A stretch of DNA of 64,000 nucleotides. Origin: Rallus limicola (Eukaryota > Chordata > Aves > Gruiformes > Rallidae). The notes beneath the pieces were generated by a model. It saw only the letters and a list, made by a program, of their open reading frames with translations, was not told where the DNA came from and made no database searches. A program made the position numbers and the translations under genes. The stretch spans positions 79,844,520 through 79,908,519 of the forward strand of contig JAKCOZ010000001.1 of assembly GCA_022605955.1 (NCBI GenBank), given 5' to 3'. Positions 26,600 to 38,017 of the stretch are shown here, piece by piece (position 1 is the first letter of the stretch; each line of letters starts with the position of its first letter).

Positions 26600-28101
26600 T
26601 TAAGCAATGCTTACTCAGGGTAGGCATTTGAAATCTACAGGTCCTGATGACTTGCACCAAGTTGCTTGTAAGAGTTCATTGAGGGGGGATTTCCAGCTCA
26701 CAAATTCTAACTTTAAATCTTTGTGGGAGAGTAATGGAAATATTAGAAAGAATTTTTATGTTATGCTGGATTCTAAACAGAACAACTGGGATGGCTTCAG
26801 TGACAGCAGGGCAGTTATTTTGACATTGTTCCAGAATAAAAGAATGAGAATGATTATATGGAATCTAGCAGCTAAAGAATAAGACAGTAAGAATGTCATT
26901 AACACTAGTCAACATAGATTTAAAGAAAATAGGCTTTTTCAAACAAATCGGCTTTATTCTGTGGAATTACAACTCTAGTTCATAAAGATGACTTCATATG
27001 TGGACTTTTCTAACATGATATAATACCTCATGGCATTCTGATAAAACATTAACGCTATGCAATACCAATAAAGCAGAGATTAAGTGAGTTGAGGGAAAGC
27101 TAAATGATAGATCTCAAAAAGCACTTGTCAATGGGGAATTATCATCAAATGGGAGCAGTCCTGACTGGCTTCTGAGAAATCAGTACAAAGCCCTATTTTA
27201 TTCAGCATTTTCATCAATGATCTGGGAATAAGTATGCTGATAAAAAGGGTGGATGACAGAAAGATTAGTGGAAGGATACAAAAATTAATGTCAGTAAAAT
27301 TCTAATGCCTGAATTGCTCAGAAAGACTGCATCCTTTAAGGATATATAGAGCACCCAAAGTTAATTTGGGTATTTAGGGAGACAGAACAACAGATCATGC
27401 TTTCAGATGACAGAACTATATCTGGAAAGGAAGAATAAGGTATTGTACAAGTGGATCTCAGATTTCCAACTGCTGCAGCAGTAAATAGGAGCATAAATCC
27501 ATAGATTTATGAACACAGCAGCAATGAAATGTAATGTGAACTTTCTCTCTCTCATACGGCATTGTTGTGTCCAGTTCAGAAATATTGTGTCTTTCTCTGG
27601 TATCTACATTTTCAGAGCATGTTGCAGCACTGGGTGCAGAAAAAGTCTTCAACATGACTTTGGTGGTTGAAGAAAATAACTTCCAGTGAGATTTCAAGAT
27701 CAGTCTAATTTACCTGAAAAGATTGAGGGGGGACTTGATTACAGAGCATAAGTATCTTCATTAAAAAAAAATATGGGTGCTACAAAATGCTTTAATCCAG
27801 TGGAGAAAGGCATAGCAAGGACCAAGACGTGGAAATTGATGTCAGACAAATTCAAATTAGGTCCAACCTTTCAACAGTGAAGGTGATCAAACACTGGAAC
27901 GAATTCCCTTAGGACATGCTAACTCTTCATCACCTTCAAATCAAGACTGGATACCATGCTAAAAAAAGGATGTATTAGCAAGGGAAAAGTCACTGAGTGG
28001 AGTGCAAGGATAGCTGGGTGAAGATTAAAGCCCTGTGACATATAGAAGGCCAGGAGGGATTGTTTAAACCTCTATTCTGACCTTAAAGCACATGAATCTA
28101 C
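26600..28101 (+). repeat. Ancient CR1 LINE, 1.5 kb copy from reverse transcriptase to 3' end
   Basis: A long, collinear, heavily mutated CR1 copy. Near the start, 26631-26666 reads K-S-T-G-P-D-D-L-H-Q-V-A, the CR1 'K..TGPD.LHP.VLKELA' block. A degraded 'QH.F..G' block follows near 26910. At 27180-27224 comes S-V-Q-S-P-I-L-F-S-I-F-I-N-D-L, the family's 'GSVLGP.LF.IFINDL' block, then S-M-L-I-K-R-V-D-D at 27231-27257, where the catalytic aspartate pair is still readable. The 3' part runs from 'tgtgtccagttcagaaat' through GGGGGGACTTGATTACAGAG, CACTGGAACGAATTCCCTTA and TCAAATCAAGACTGGATACC to a terminal ATGAATCTACC. The subfamily resembles CR1 of turtles and crocodiles more than young avian CR1. 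Confidence 0.88.
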
Positions 28102-31100
28102 CAAAACTGGTCTCCTTTTGATGAGCTTCGCGTATTCCTTTCATTTCTTTTCTACCATCATATTTTTGTCATAGAACTGTATTGTGCAGACTGTTGCATA
28201 TGTCAAGCACAGAGAGGCAAACAATGCTGTTAGATAGATCTGCAATTTCTTCACATCTGTCTTCCTGTATCTTACTGCTGCTCTTCTCCTTACCCATTCT
28301 CATGAATCGTGATTGAGAAAGACAAAAAAGCCCTAAACAACCAACCAAAGAAGACAGTGTTTCAACAATTCGGAACAGAACCATTCTGAGAAGGGGTTTG
28401 TTTACTCTGACATATTGGTCATTATCACCAGAAAAGCAAGAGTAGGAAGCATATGTACCTCAGGTGATAAGTCTTTACTGCTGAGAATCTCTAATTGAAG
28501 ATGCAAAAATAATAGTGGATCACATGAGGTACATCAACTCAGTACACATCTTCCAGACCTTTAGTCAAGGCATGGCAAGTTGTCTTGAGCTTCTATTGAA
28601 CTTAGTAAGTTTAAACCTTGAAAGGTACTAAAATAGGGAAGCTAAAATCCAGGCATCCTGGTCTCACTGTACTTTCCGAGGATGTGAGCTAGCATCTGTT
28701 GACATTACACTTAAAATGCTAAATGTAGTATGTTCTGTGCAGACTGAGTACCAGAGGGCACGTTTCTGTTCTTAAACGTGAAGTCAGTTGCAAAATGAGT
28801 GATATGTTAGCCAAGTTTTGGGATTTGGGGACAGGAATTGGTGCGTGTACCTCTCCTCTTGGCGTTGCTGTACATCGTATAATTTCTTCAGGACCTGAGA
28901 ACTTCTCTCTCAATGTGAACCCACTTAAAGATTCAGAGATCTAATTCTCATTCCTTGTACCATTAAGATAGCACCATCAGTGAGAAGGCAGCCTATTTGG
29001 ACCACTGGAATCCGTCAACTTAGCATAAGCCTCTGTGCAAACAGAAGGCTAGCACTGTAGTTCAAAGATGATAGTTGAACAAGATTTGCAAGTCAGAGGC
29101 TTGAAATTCCACAAAGGGATGATCAAACAGCCTCTTTCTTTTAACAGGCACTTCATTTCTTTAGGGGACTGGACAGTTTTCATCCAGAAAATAAATGCAG
29201 AAATTTCATGCAGAAATTAAATGCCATCACTGATACATAGAACAAAATGTTATCCCTGACACACACATTGTCAACTGCCAGCTCATCAGCATATCTGGGA
29301 ATCCATAGAGATGGTCCCTAACTAGCTGGATTCAGAGCTGTTGTCAGCAGAGATCACACTTGCTCGGAAGGAGACATTCGATTTTTATGGATAATTTTAG
29401 AAGTGGCTCCAAGCCTGTGAGTTATCTCTTCAACAGCCCAGACAAACTTAGACCCACGCACCTCTGAACTCTGTCACATTTGAATTTTGAATCTCCTTTC
29501 TGCAGCATCAATCCATCTCCGATGCCAATTTTAAAAAGCAAAAGAACCCCTTCCCCCACCCCTTTTCCCAGCCTTTTCAGAAGTTGAGCAGGCTGGAAAA
29601 TGATAATTCTGTGTCATGATGACTTCCGAGTTTCTGGATTTTTGTTTTTGATCCATGCTGGATTACACCCAAAGCTTTTCAAGCATTTTAGTGAAGCACA
29701 ATTCTGCTATAATGTCTGCTCTACTTTTGGAATGGAAGTGCTAAGTATTTTGATTTGGGCCTCGGAAGCGCTCAGATAGTCTGCCCTAGACTTGAAATGT
29801 TTTGCCTTCCACTAAACATCCCATTTTGACCAGAAGAAATTTAGTTGAAAACATTCCACCAACTGTACTCAAAATTCCTCTGCCATGCTAGTAGAGCTTG
29901 CAACACATCTCATCGTTAAATGGCATTTTATTGCAACCTCCACATTACATCGAAGCAAGCAAGCAAGTGGATGCTGAGTGTGGCTTCCGCTCGTGCCTGT
30001 GGGTCACCCTCCCACAGTGGGTGACCACGGGGCCCTGTTGCTGTAGGCATGAGGACTGAACCACCTGTCTGGCCACATAGCTACCTGTGTTGCTGGTTCA
30101 GTACTGTAGCTGTTGTGCACCGAAGCTTCATCTGCGTGCACCCTGAGCGTTTTGGTAGTTGTTTAGCTGTTGGCCTTTCACACCATGCCAGATACAAGAG
30201 TCAGCTTCTTCCAGACCATCGGAAAATTATGCCTGCTAAATAGTGAGCAGCTGCTGTACTCAGAAATGTGAGAGGAAATGTTGGGTTCCTCTAAGATCCT
30301 AAAACTTCAGCGCTGCCACTGCCGTGTTCCAAGGTAGGGGAAGTGTGTGAGGTGGTAGAAAAATGGACAGAAGACAGACTCTGAAGAAAGACTTAACATT
30401 TTAACCTTTACTCACGAGTAAAGTAGAAGATCTGCCTGATGCCTGAGGACATCTTATATAAGATTTAAAATGCCCTAGGTGTCTGTTTTGAAACCCGTGT
30501 TGGTTTTGGCAGTTGTATCACACAATTTTCTTCCTAACTGCATTCAGCTTCAGCTTAAAACCAATTTTAGGGTTTTAGTCCCTATTTCTCATTTTGTCAG
30601 TCTGAGTCCCAAAGGCTGAGGCATCCCCAAATGACACAGTGCTTCATCAGTCTCAAGCTGATTCACGGTAATGCCCTTAATGTAATTTCCAACCTCTCTT
30701 AAAGGCTTCCTGTGTTCGATCTGCTCTGATGACCCATGGCTGATGTCATTGCAGAGTGGAAGTTGATAGGGGGAGTTCAACTCCCATGCACTGGAGATGG
30801 GAGTGGAAAGACGTAGTGTATGGGATAAATGTATTACCATGTCCTTCTCCTGTGGCTGGTGTGCAGCTGTGATAAAAGTCTCCAGCTGCAGCCAGTCAGC
30901 AGATGTTTGAGTTCAGGTAGCCGAGTCCTGCACGGTTGGCGGTGGAGGTGTGGGGACCCAGCTCTACTGGCGATGTGTAGCAGAGCGCTAGCACGCTGAT
31001 GTCAAAAGGACCTCCTGTGGTGCAGGGAAGCAGAGGGAATGTTTAAGTAGTCTTCATCCAAGCTGGATGAGTGCTGTCGAGTAGTTTTCTCAATTCTTTC

Positions 31101-32439
31101 ACCAATTTGTCTTGATTGCATATACACTCTCTTGGCATCCACATCCTGTGATTATTCCAGTGAGCACATTTATGATGAAGAAGGTTTGTGGAAAGAGTAG
31201 ATTTCAGGTAAATCTCACTGACAACAAATTTTGAATTCACAATCGGCAATACTTGCTTTGAGGAGTTAAAGTTCATTCAGGCGAGGGAGGGAACAAACAG
31301 TCCGGGTGACCTGGAAGTCCCGTCCAAACTGCTCAGGCTTTTACAATGTGCTTCTTGCCAGAAGGCTCTTGCATTTAGACAGCGCACTCGAACCCACTGA
31401 CGGAGATCATAGAAAAAGAAGTTTCAGTCTGGACTAATTTTAGCTAGCATAATCTGTTTCCAGTTTGTGAGCGGAAGTATTTGATGACAGAAATTTGTTT
31501 CTTTCATTTTGTGCCTTCAGAAAGGAATGGAAATTAGTTTAAAAAAAACCCCTAAAGTATTGTGGAATCATTTGCAGCTGTAAGTACGTTCAGCCTCTCC
31601 TGTTTTTGCATCTCAGGGCTAAGTCATTGTAATTTTTTAATATATTTTTTTTTTTTGTTCAAGCCATTGTAGCCTTCTCCTTCCTGCTTTCTTATAGAAG
31701 TGGTTTAGGTGTGACCTTCAAACATAGGCAGGGGTATCATTCACAGCACCAGCTCTCTTGAGTAGAATCCCCAGGACATCATTCACTAGCTCTCCCCTTC
31801 AGCCACACAAATGGAGATACTTTCAGCCAAATCCCAACACTGGCTTCTTCACTATGGAGCATCACTTGTCCAGGCTGGCTTTCCATGATCTGCCTGTTTT
31901 GTTTCCTTCTAAAGATGTGCTTTGTTCAAGGGAAAATTCAATTAACTCTAGATTTCCTTGTTTTCATGTGTAATAGATAAGCTACCAGTTAAAATATATG
32001 CAAGCATGTGGTGCTTTTGTCTGTTCTGTCCCAAAACTTGTGTGTTTGGCTCCTCTGGGAAACTCAGCCAAAACAGGCTCCAACGCCAAACTTAGAGAGT
32101 TGTTAAATCTACTCATTGTGCAGATTTAGCATGTTACGATGAGTGAAGCACTTCAAAGTAGAAGGGAAGAAAGGTGCCTCAAAACCCTCAAAAGTAGTAC
32201 TACTTTTCCCACAGCAGCGCCTCCATGCACAGCACAAGGAGGGAAGCGCACCCTCCGTGAGGGGCGTGACTCGCTTGTAATTTCTAACCTACCAATTACT
32301 GAATTGCTGTGGAGGGTTGGCACACCTTAAGGGAAGGGTTGCCTGCTTCCAGCCCAGAGGTGGCTGCAGTTTTGGAATGAGTTGAGTGACGCTTGGATGC
32401 CGGCAGAGTTTTTTAACAGAGGATTTTGGAATCTGTCTG
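28102..32439. other. No gene seen
   Basis: No exon or repeat could be supported. A short hairpin lies at about 29996-30032. A T12 run occurs at 31645-31656. Confidence 0.55.
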
Positions 32440-32760
32440 ACTGCTAAGCGCTATATGAATGCTGTGCATCATTCCAAGTAAATTGTGTCACCTTGTAAGT
32501 TAATTTCTAATTACACAATTACTTTATGTGGCATTAATAAAAAGTAATGTGATATTTTCATGCAGACTCTAATTTTAAGTAAATAATTTTGGGGGGGACC
32601 AAGTGATTTATTAAATTAATTATTTATTAGGCCTAATTTAGACTTCAAGTCTAGTTTTACTAGTGCTTCAGCATAAAATTATTACATAATTAGTAATACG
32701 GCTGTCATACTTCTATAAGTAATAGTTTTACTTAGAACAAATTAAAAAGGATTAGGGTTT
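32440..32760. promoter_or_regulatory. AT-rich block with homeodomain-type sites (possible conserved element)
   Basis: A block of about 320 bases with strong AT bias but non-repetitive sequence. Three exact TAATTA cores lie at 32508-32513, 32617-32622 and 32687-32692, and many further ATTA/TAAT words are present. It contains no simple-repeat structure apart from a short G run near 32591. This composition is typical of deeply conserved developmental enhancers bound by homeodomain factors. Conservation itself cannot be seen from one sequence, so enhancer function is inference. Confidence 0.35.
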
Positions 32761-35700
32761 TTTTTGAAGAGGGTATAGGGTCCCAGGGGTAATAACAATA
32801 GAGAATAACTTACTTCATTACACCTTTCCTATGTTTGATCCTCCTTTGGAAGCGTGGTTTTATAACCACCTCGCCTGCAACCATTTCTGGGGTGGAACAT
32901 GCCACGTTTATTGGTTGGGTATTTTTTTTACATTTGCTCACCAGCTAATGAAGTTTGTGGGGTGCAAGCGGTTTCAGCTTCAAGCTTCTACCAGATGTTA
33001 CTGCCCCACAGCAGGGACAGCTGAATGGCTCATGAAGCAGCCCCTTCCCTAGTGCAGTTTCACAGCCGGGCTGGTAAAGTAAGCTGACATCAAATTGATT
33101 CATGCTAATAGAGTGAGCTGTAAAGTGCAGCAGCTGACCCAGGAGCTGTTTGGTTGTCCCTTATGTGGGAGCTGCAGTCTCTGGGAGAGAGGTTTGATGG
33201 AGAGCTGCAGGCCATAATGCCCTCAGCCATCTCAACTTAATTTGCTGACGCGAGTGCAGCAGCGCTCTCTAACAGAGCAGGCATTTAGTGCGGGAAGAGG
33301 AGAAGAGTTTAGCCTCTTAATCTGCCAAGGGAACGGAAAGAGGCTGAGCATACGGATGCTTGTTGGAATTGGTTCAGGATGCTGATGCTAACGCCTACTC
33401 TTAAATATATGGGAGAGAAAAAGAGAGAGGTAAAGAACCACCCAAGAAGTCAAGGCCTAGCCACGACGTGGGCTTTAGCAGTGTGCATTAGAAGACCTTT
33501 TTTTGGGTCAGTGTTTTTTTGGACAGTAGCCCTCTGTGCTACCCCATGATCTGTTTTGGTCTTTTGTTAGATTCGGCAGCTTCACATCCTGTAATGCATG
33601 TGTAGTGGTCAGAGCTGTTGCCATTAAGTATTGATACTGTTAGGCATGGGAGGATTTCATGGAGAGCAATGTAGTACTGTAGCTGTGTGTAGTTCCTCCT
33701 CAAAGGGGCTGAAAATCTTCACAGGTTCTTCCAGGTCTGAACCCTGGGTCGGTATTCATAGTGAGGCTCGCCAAGGTCCAGGTCATTTACTGCCTTGGTT
33801 TTAGAAGTTGTAACTTCTTGCCTGTGGGAGTCACACACCTGAATATAAAATGCAGAGTCCAAGGAGGGAGAGAGAAACCTCTGAGCAGAATGATCCCTGG
33901 GAACCCCTCACCCCAGGAAGCAGGCAGGCGTCGCGTGGGAAGGCTGAACACTCTGATTGAACGCGTAGGGAAAGCAGGGGAGATCACCTGTAGGAGCAGC
34001 CGCCTACACCTTTCCTTTTATGCCCATTGTAAATAAATTGCATTTATCATTACCTGCACCCTTTGTCTCCAGGCTTTCTGAGGTGTTGAAAGCTCCAGTT
34101 AAATGGCTTGCCCAAAGAAAACACTGTCACATTTGCATAATATTTTCATAGACACCGAGCTCAACCTGAGCCTGAAGGGAGACAGGGATGTTCCCTGCAT
34201 ATTTTATATTCCCGTCCTCAATTCCCACCAAAGCTAACTCTAAATTGTGGCATGGATATGTGTATAATAAAGAGAGAGAGAGAGATGGCTGAGAGGTCTG
34301 AATTTGTCTGGGGTATTTCCAGACACTCTTAGTTTAAGAAGCTACTTACACCCCATGGAAAACTCTGAAATACTGCTATTTAGAAACAAATCGGCTTCCA
34401 TTTCACCTCTTTCTCAGTATTACTCTTCCTTCATTCTTCATTACTAGGGACATCTGCATGAAAACAGTCTTTTTTTTTTTTTTTCTATATCTGGGGAGTT
34501 CATCTGCCTCTGCTGATTATCCCCTCCCTCCCCTCTCCTTCTGAAGTCATTATCTTCTGATTGCATTACATTTGCAGCCATCCCACCGCGGGCTCTCTTC
34601 TCATCAAGATTCTCAAGCTAAGCAGGGGAAAGGATAGGGGATAGGTCAGCTTGCAGACAAGGAAACCTCAAGGAAAACCTGGCCCTGGCATAAGAGGTGT
34701 TGAGGTCCAGACTGGGCCTCTCAGCCCCTGGAATTTCAGTATAGACACGATGAGCCCAGTTAAGGGTTTCCCACACCTGATGTCGGAACAAGAGTTGGAG
34801 GAAGTATTTTTGACGAGACATGTATTTGCTGCAAAATGCAATGTCATTCATGAAGCCTACCCTGCAGATGTTTGTAAGCTGGAATTGAATTAAGCACACT
34901 TTCATTGCAGACGTGTGGGGAGTAACTGGAGATGCAAAATCCCACTCATTTCCTTGAAAACAGAACTGGAAGCCTTAATTACACCAGAATAACACTCATT
35001 CTTCCTCTTGGCAAGTAATATTTGTTTAACTGAAGTGAAACAGCTTCCTTGTGAGAGACGAAAGGAGATCCTTCTCAGAAAAAAATACAGCTAAAGTTTG
35101 TGTCCCTGCTTTGAGTCAGAAAGTGATTTTTGTCACAGGTCTACTGTTCTGTTCCAGCAAAGGAGTTCTGCCAGTTGGTCTTCCTGTGCGCTTGAAAAAA
35201 ATTACCTTTTTTCCATTGAAACATCTTAACAGACTTAAGAAATGGTGGCACCATCTCGATGAGTATCAATCATTTAACAGGAAGGGGCACAAACTAGTTG
35301 TGGCTTAGCTAAAGGTAACAAAATAAGCCACTGATAGAGTTGAAGCCAGCTCCCAGTTGTTTGGCCACCCAGGACTGCCTTTTAGGATACTGCTGTCAAA
35401 CAAACTCCATCTGCAGTTATACTATCCATTATTTGACTTAACCCATTTAGAGGTTTAAAACCAAATTCCTATGTCTGCAGTATTTTTTGTATTTCCCTGT
35501 TCTTTTCTACCTTCAGCCAGAAAAGAATGCTGCAAATATGGTCATAAAATTATATCTTCAGGGAAGAACTTCAAAATTCTTAATGGGGCTCTGTATAGTT
35601 GACTGAGAAACAACTCTCCTAATGAATCTTCTTCCACTTGATTCATTAGAATATTGGTGGTGTTCCTTACCTGCTCCTAACTACATGGAAGTGGTGTCAC

Positions 35701-36672
35701 AAAGAAGTTGTGCTTCTTTCCATTGTTCTAACCTTCTTCTTCTTTGAAAATGTTAAAAGCTATGGGAACAGGTCCCTTTTATTTCTTGTGTTAAAACCCA
35801 TACGTGTCCATGACAGCAATGGGTGAATAATGACAATACAAAGCAAGAGACAGAGGAATTTGTAAACAATTTTGTACAGGGTGGGAGTGACAACCCTTTC
35901 TTCCCAGACAGATGCCTAAGGTGTTCTGGTTTTCCCCAGGAGGCATTGCAAAGGTAATTCTAACTAACAGCTCCAATACATGTGTACACTTGGTATCTCT
36001 GGATAGGGGATGCCAACAAATATTGAATTTACTTCTAGAATTAAGTGACCATGCAACAGCATGTTATTGCATTTAACGGTACTTCTGTACTGCAAAGAGT
36101 ATCAGTGATAGAAATCAGTTTAAATGTAGGATGATCTGATTTCCCAGTATCCCATTACAGCTGGTAGCTCTGCAGTGTTATTGCAAAGGGCTTGGCATCT
36201 CAAAGTTGATGGTTGCATCTGTCTCGGGATGTATTTGCAAAAGGATAGACAGCACAGTGGGTGGCTTGATCCTTCAGACCAAGTATTTTTTCCTTAAGGA
36301 TATGTCAAGGACAAGATCACGATCTCTTTTCTATTTTAAGTCATCTAGGTGAATTAATTTCAAGCAAATTGTGGATTTGTTTTGGGTTTTATCCCCTATG
36401 GGGATTTTCTTGGGATGGGACTAGACAGGATGACTTCTGTATGCAAAAGAGACTGCTTAACTTGAAACCAAATATTTATGCAGAATGAATATCCCTGTGA
36501 ATACTTTGCAGGGTTGATCCATACTTAAAGATGATAAGGGAGCTGCTTAGGTTACTCCTGTTTCTATATCCTTTGGGGAGATGAGGCAGAAAATAAGTCT
36601 GAGGCCAGCAACAACACAGCATCTGGTGATCCCAGCACGTATCCTGCCTCATGTGCTATATACTATATCTTT
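32761..36672. other. No gene seen; several short simple repeats
   Basis: Contains (AG)n at about 34270-34285 and a T15 run at 34470-34484. An octamer-type ATTTGCATAA lies at 34131-34140. No credible exon. The 80-95 codon frames at 34618-34905 overlap on opposite strands. Confidence 0.5.
34270..34285 (+). repeat. (AG)n microsatellite
   Basis: A short dinucleotide run of about seven to eight AG units inside unique sequence. Confidence 0.85.
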
Positions 36673-36693
36673 AAAAAAAAAAAAAAAAAAAAA
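36673..36693 (+). repeat. Poly-A run (A21)
   Basis: Twenty-one consecutive A. I found no retrotransposon body or polyadenylation signal directly upstream, and no target-site duplication is obvious, so a processed-copy origin is not supported. Confidence 0.9.
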
Positions 36694-36699
36694 GGCAAC

Positions 36700-36870
36700 A
36701 GAGGAATTCACATTGTTGAAGTTAATCACTGGATTAAATTGCCGTTTGTCAATAGCAATGTAATTTGTGTTATAAATTACTGCAGTGTAACTCTCAGACG
36801 CATTTTATCAATGTGTTTCAAATTATTTAATAACAATATTTTTCAAAAAACAAAGAATGCCACTTGTTTT
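36700..36870. promoter_or_regulatory. Possible conserved noncoding element
   Basis: AT-rich, non-repetitive block containing GTTAATCACTGG, TGTAATTTGTGTTATAAATTAC, TTTTATCAATGTG, TTATTTAATAACAATATTTT and AACAAAGAATG. The last is a SOX/TCF-type word. Dense homeodomain, SOX and GATA-like words in unique sequence resemble vertebrate enhancers. No alignment is available, so this is only a candidate. Confidence 0.25.
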
Positions 36871-37960
36871 CACCCCCACCCTTTTTAAAATCAGCCTATT
36901 CTGAGGGTTTCCGTCAGTGTAATAGCCAGCTCTGCAAAAATTCCTACTAAATAAATTATCACCAGGAGTCTCAAAAACCATTACCATAAACAAAGCCATT
37001 TTCCCCTCCCCAATCAATGGCCTGCTGCGTTGCTGCTAATAGGACCGTACACACATGTTGCCCAGAAAGGAATTCATTTGCAGGTTCCTTAGGCTTTTTT
37101 TGTTTGGCTTTCTTGGTGGAGAAGGGGACAGGACAGCAATATTGTGAGAGGATTCAGAAACTCACTGAACTCAATGTTTGTCACACAGAATGAATCCTTC
37201 AATCTGCAGAAAGGGACACATTTGACCATGTCCTAGTTCTGGCCAGGCCAGAGCCAGCCAGCCCAGGTGAGCTGAGTCAGCCTGGGGCTGTTTCCTCAAC
37301 ACCTGACATCACTCCCCCATAAGAAGGGCTGGTTGGAGAGGGGCTTTCCTGGTGCCTCCAGAGCGGTCCTAGGGTGACTGGGGTATTAAGCAGGTCCTCA
37401 CATCGTGCAGTATTCTGTTATTGTCTGGTCAATAAGGTACTGTGTGTTATCACTGGCCTAAGTGAAATTTACCATGGGCAGTTTTTGTCCTCCTTTCATG
37501 GTGCTTTTGTCAGCAGACTGTCCTTCTCCCAGCCCATGGAGTGTCTGTCTGCTTCACCTCTGGGAGCAAGCAGCTTGTGGTGCTCAGCCACTGGTTTGGG
37601 CTGAACCACCAGACTGGCACATTGGAAGAAAAATTTCTGTAGTAGTTTGTAGCAGAAATGGAAGAAGGAGGGCAGAAAATAGGAAGGAAACCCCAGAGAA
37701 GATGACTGCTACCTTTATTTGGGATATTCTTTGTGGGCAGGCAAATGTCCACATATTCTGTTACTGGTTTACAAATGCACCCTAATTGTTTTTAGTCAGA
37801 TCCTTCCCTGTTGTGGTCCCACCTTCATCCTACAGTTCTGCTATCTTACATTCAGACCGATTCCCTGCTTTCGCAGCCCTGGGCATCCCAAACTCAGTCT
37901 GCTGGTGCAGCAAATCATTTTGTTCTTTCTCATTCTGTATGAAGTGTAGTTTTCTTTAGC
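36871..37960. other. No gene seen
   Basis: Unique sequence. Contains a near-complete MAF/AP-1 type palindrome at 37271-37281 (see findings). The 107-codon frame at 37462-37785 has no family resemblance and overlaps a frame on the other strand. Confidence 0.5.
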
Positions 37961-37974
37961 AAAAAAAAAAAAAA
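37961..37974 (+). repeat. Poly-A run (A14)
   Basis: Fourteen consecutive A, lying just upstream of the branch-point-like TTGAT and polypyrimidine tract of the candidate recursive splice site. Confidence 0.85.
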
Positions 37975-37983
37975 GAATAATCA

Positions 37984-38017
37984 TTGATATTTCTTCTCTT
38001 TTTCTTTTCAGGTAAGT
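37984..38017 (+). other. Candidate recursive (ratchet) splice site
   Basis: A complete 3' splice site is joined directly to a consensus 5' splice site with no exon between. Nineteen unbroken pyrimidines (37990-38008) lead to CAG at 38009-38011, followed at once by GTAAGT at 38012-38017. A branch-point match (TTGAT, yUnAy) puts the branch A at 37987, 24 bases from the junction, within the usual range. In vertebrates such zero-length exons mark recursive splicing in very long introns, often of neuronal genes. If real, the window is part of a long intron transcribed on the + strand. A chance match to all three parts is unlikely in 64 kb but cannot be excluded. A conventional exon ending or starting here is the alternative. 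Confidence 0.5.

Noticed and set aside
27700..27725. Ratchet-like site on the minus strand (TTTTCAG|GTAAAT)
   Set aside because: It lies inside the ancient CR1 copy, and its donor lacks the G at +5.
37225..37450. Possible solo LTR (TATA-like CATAAGAA and a CAATAAGG word)
   Set aside because: No clear TG..CA ends, no target duplication, and the TATA and polyadenylation words are poor matches.
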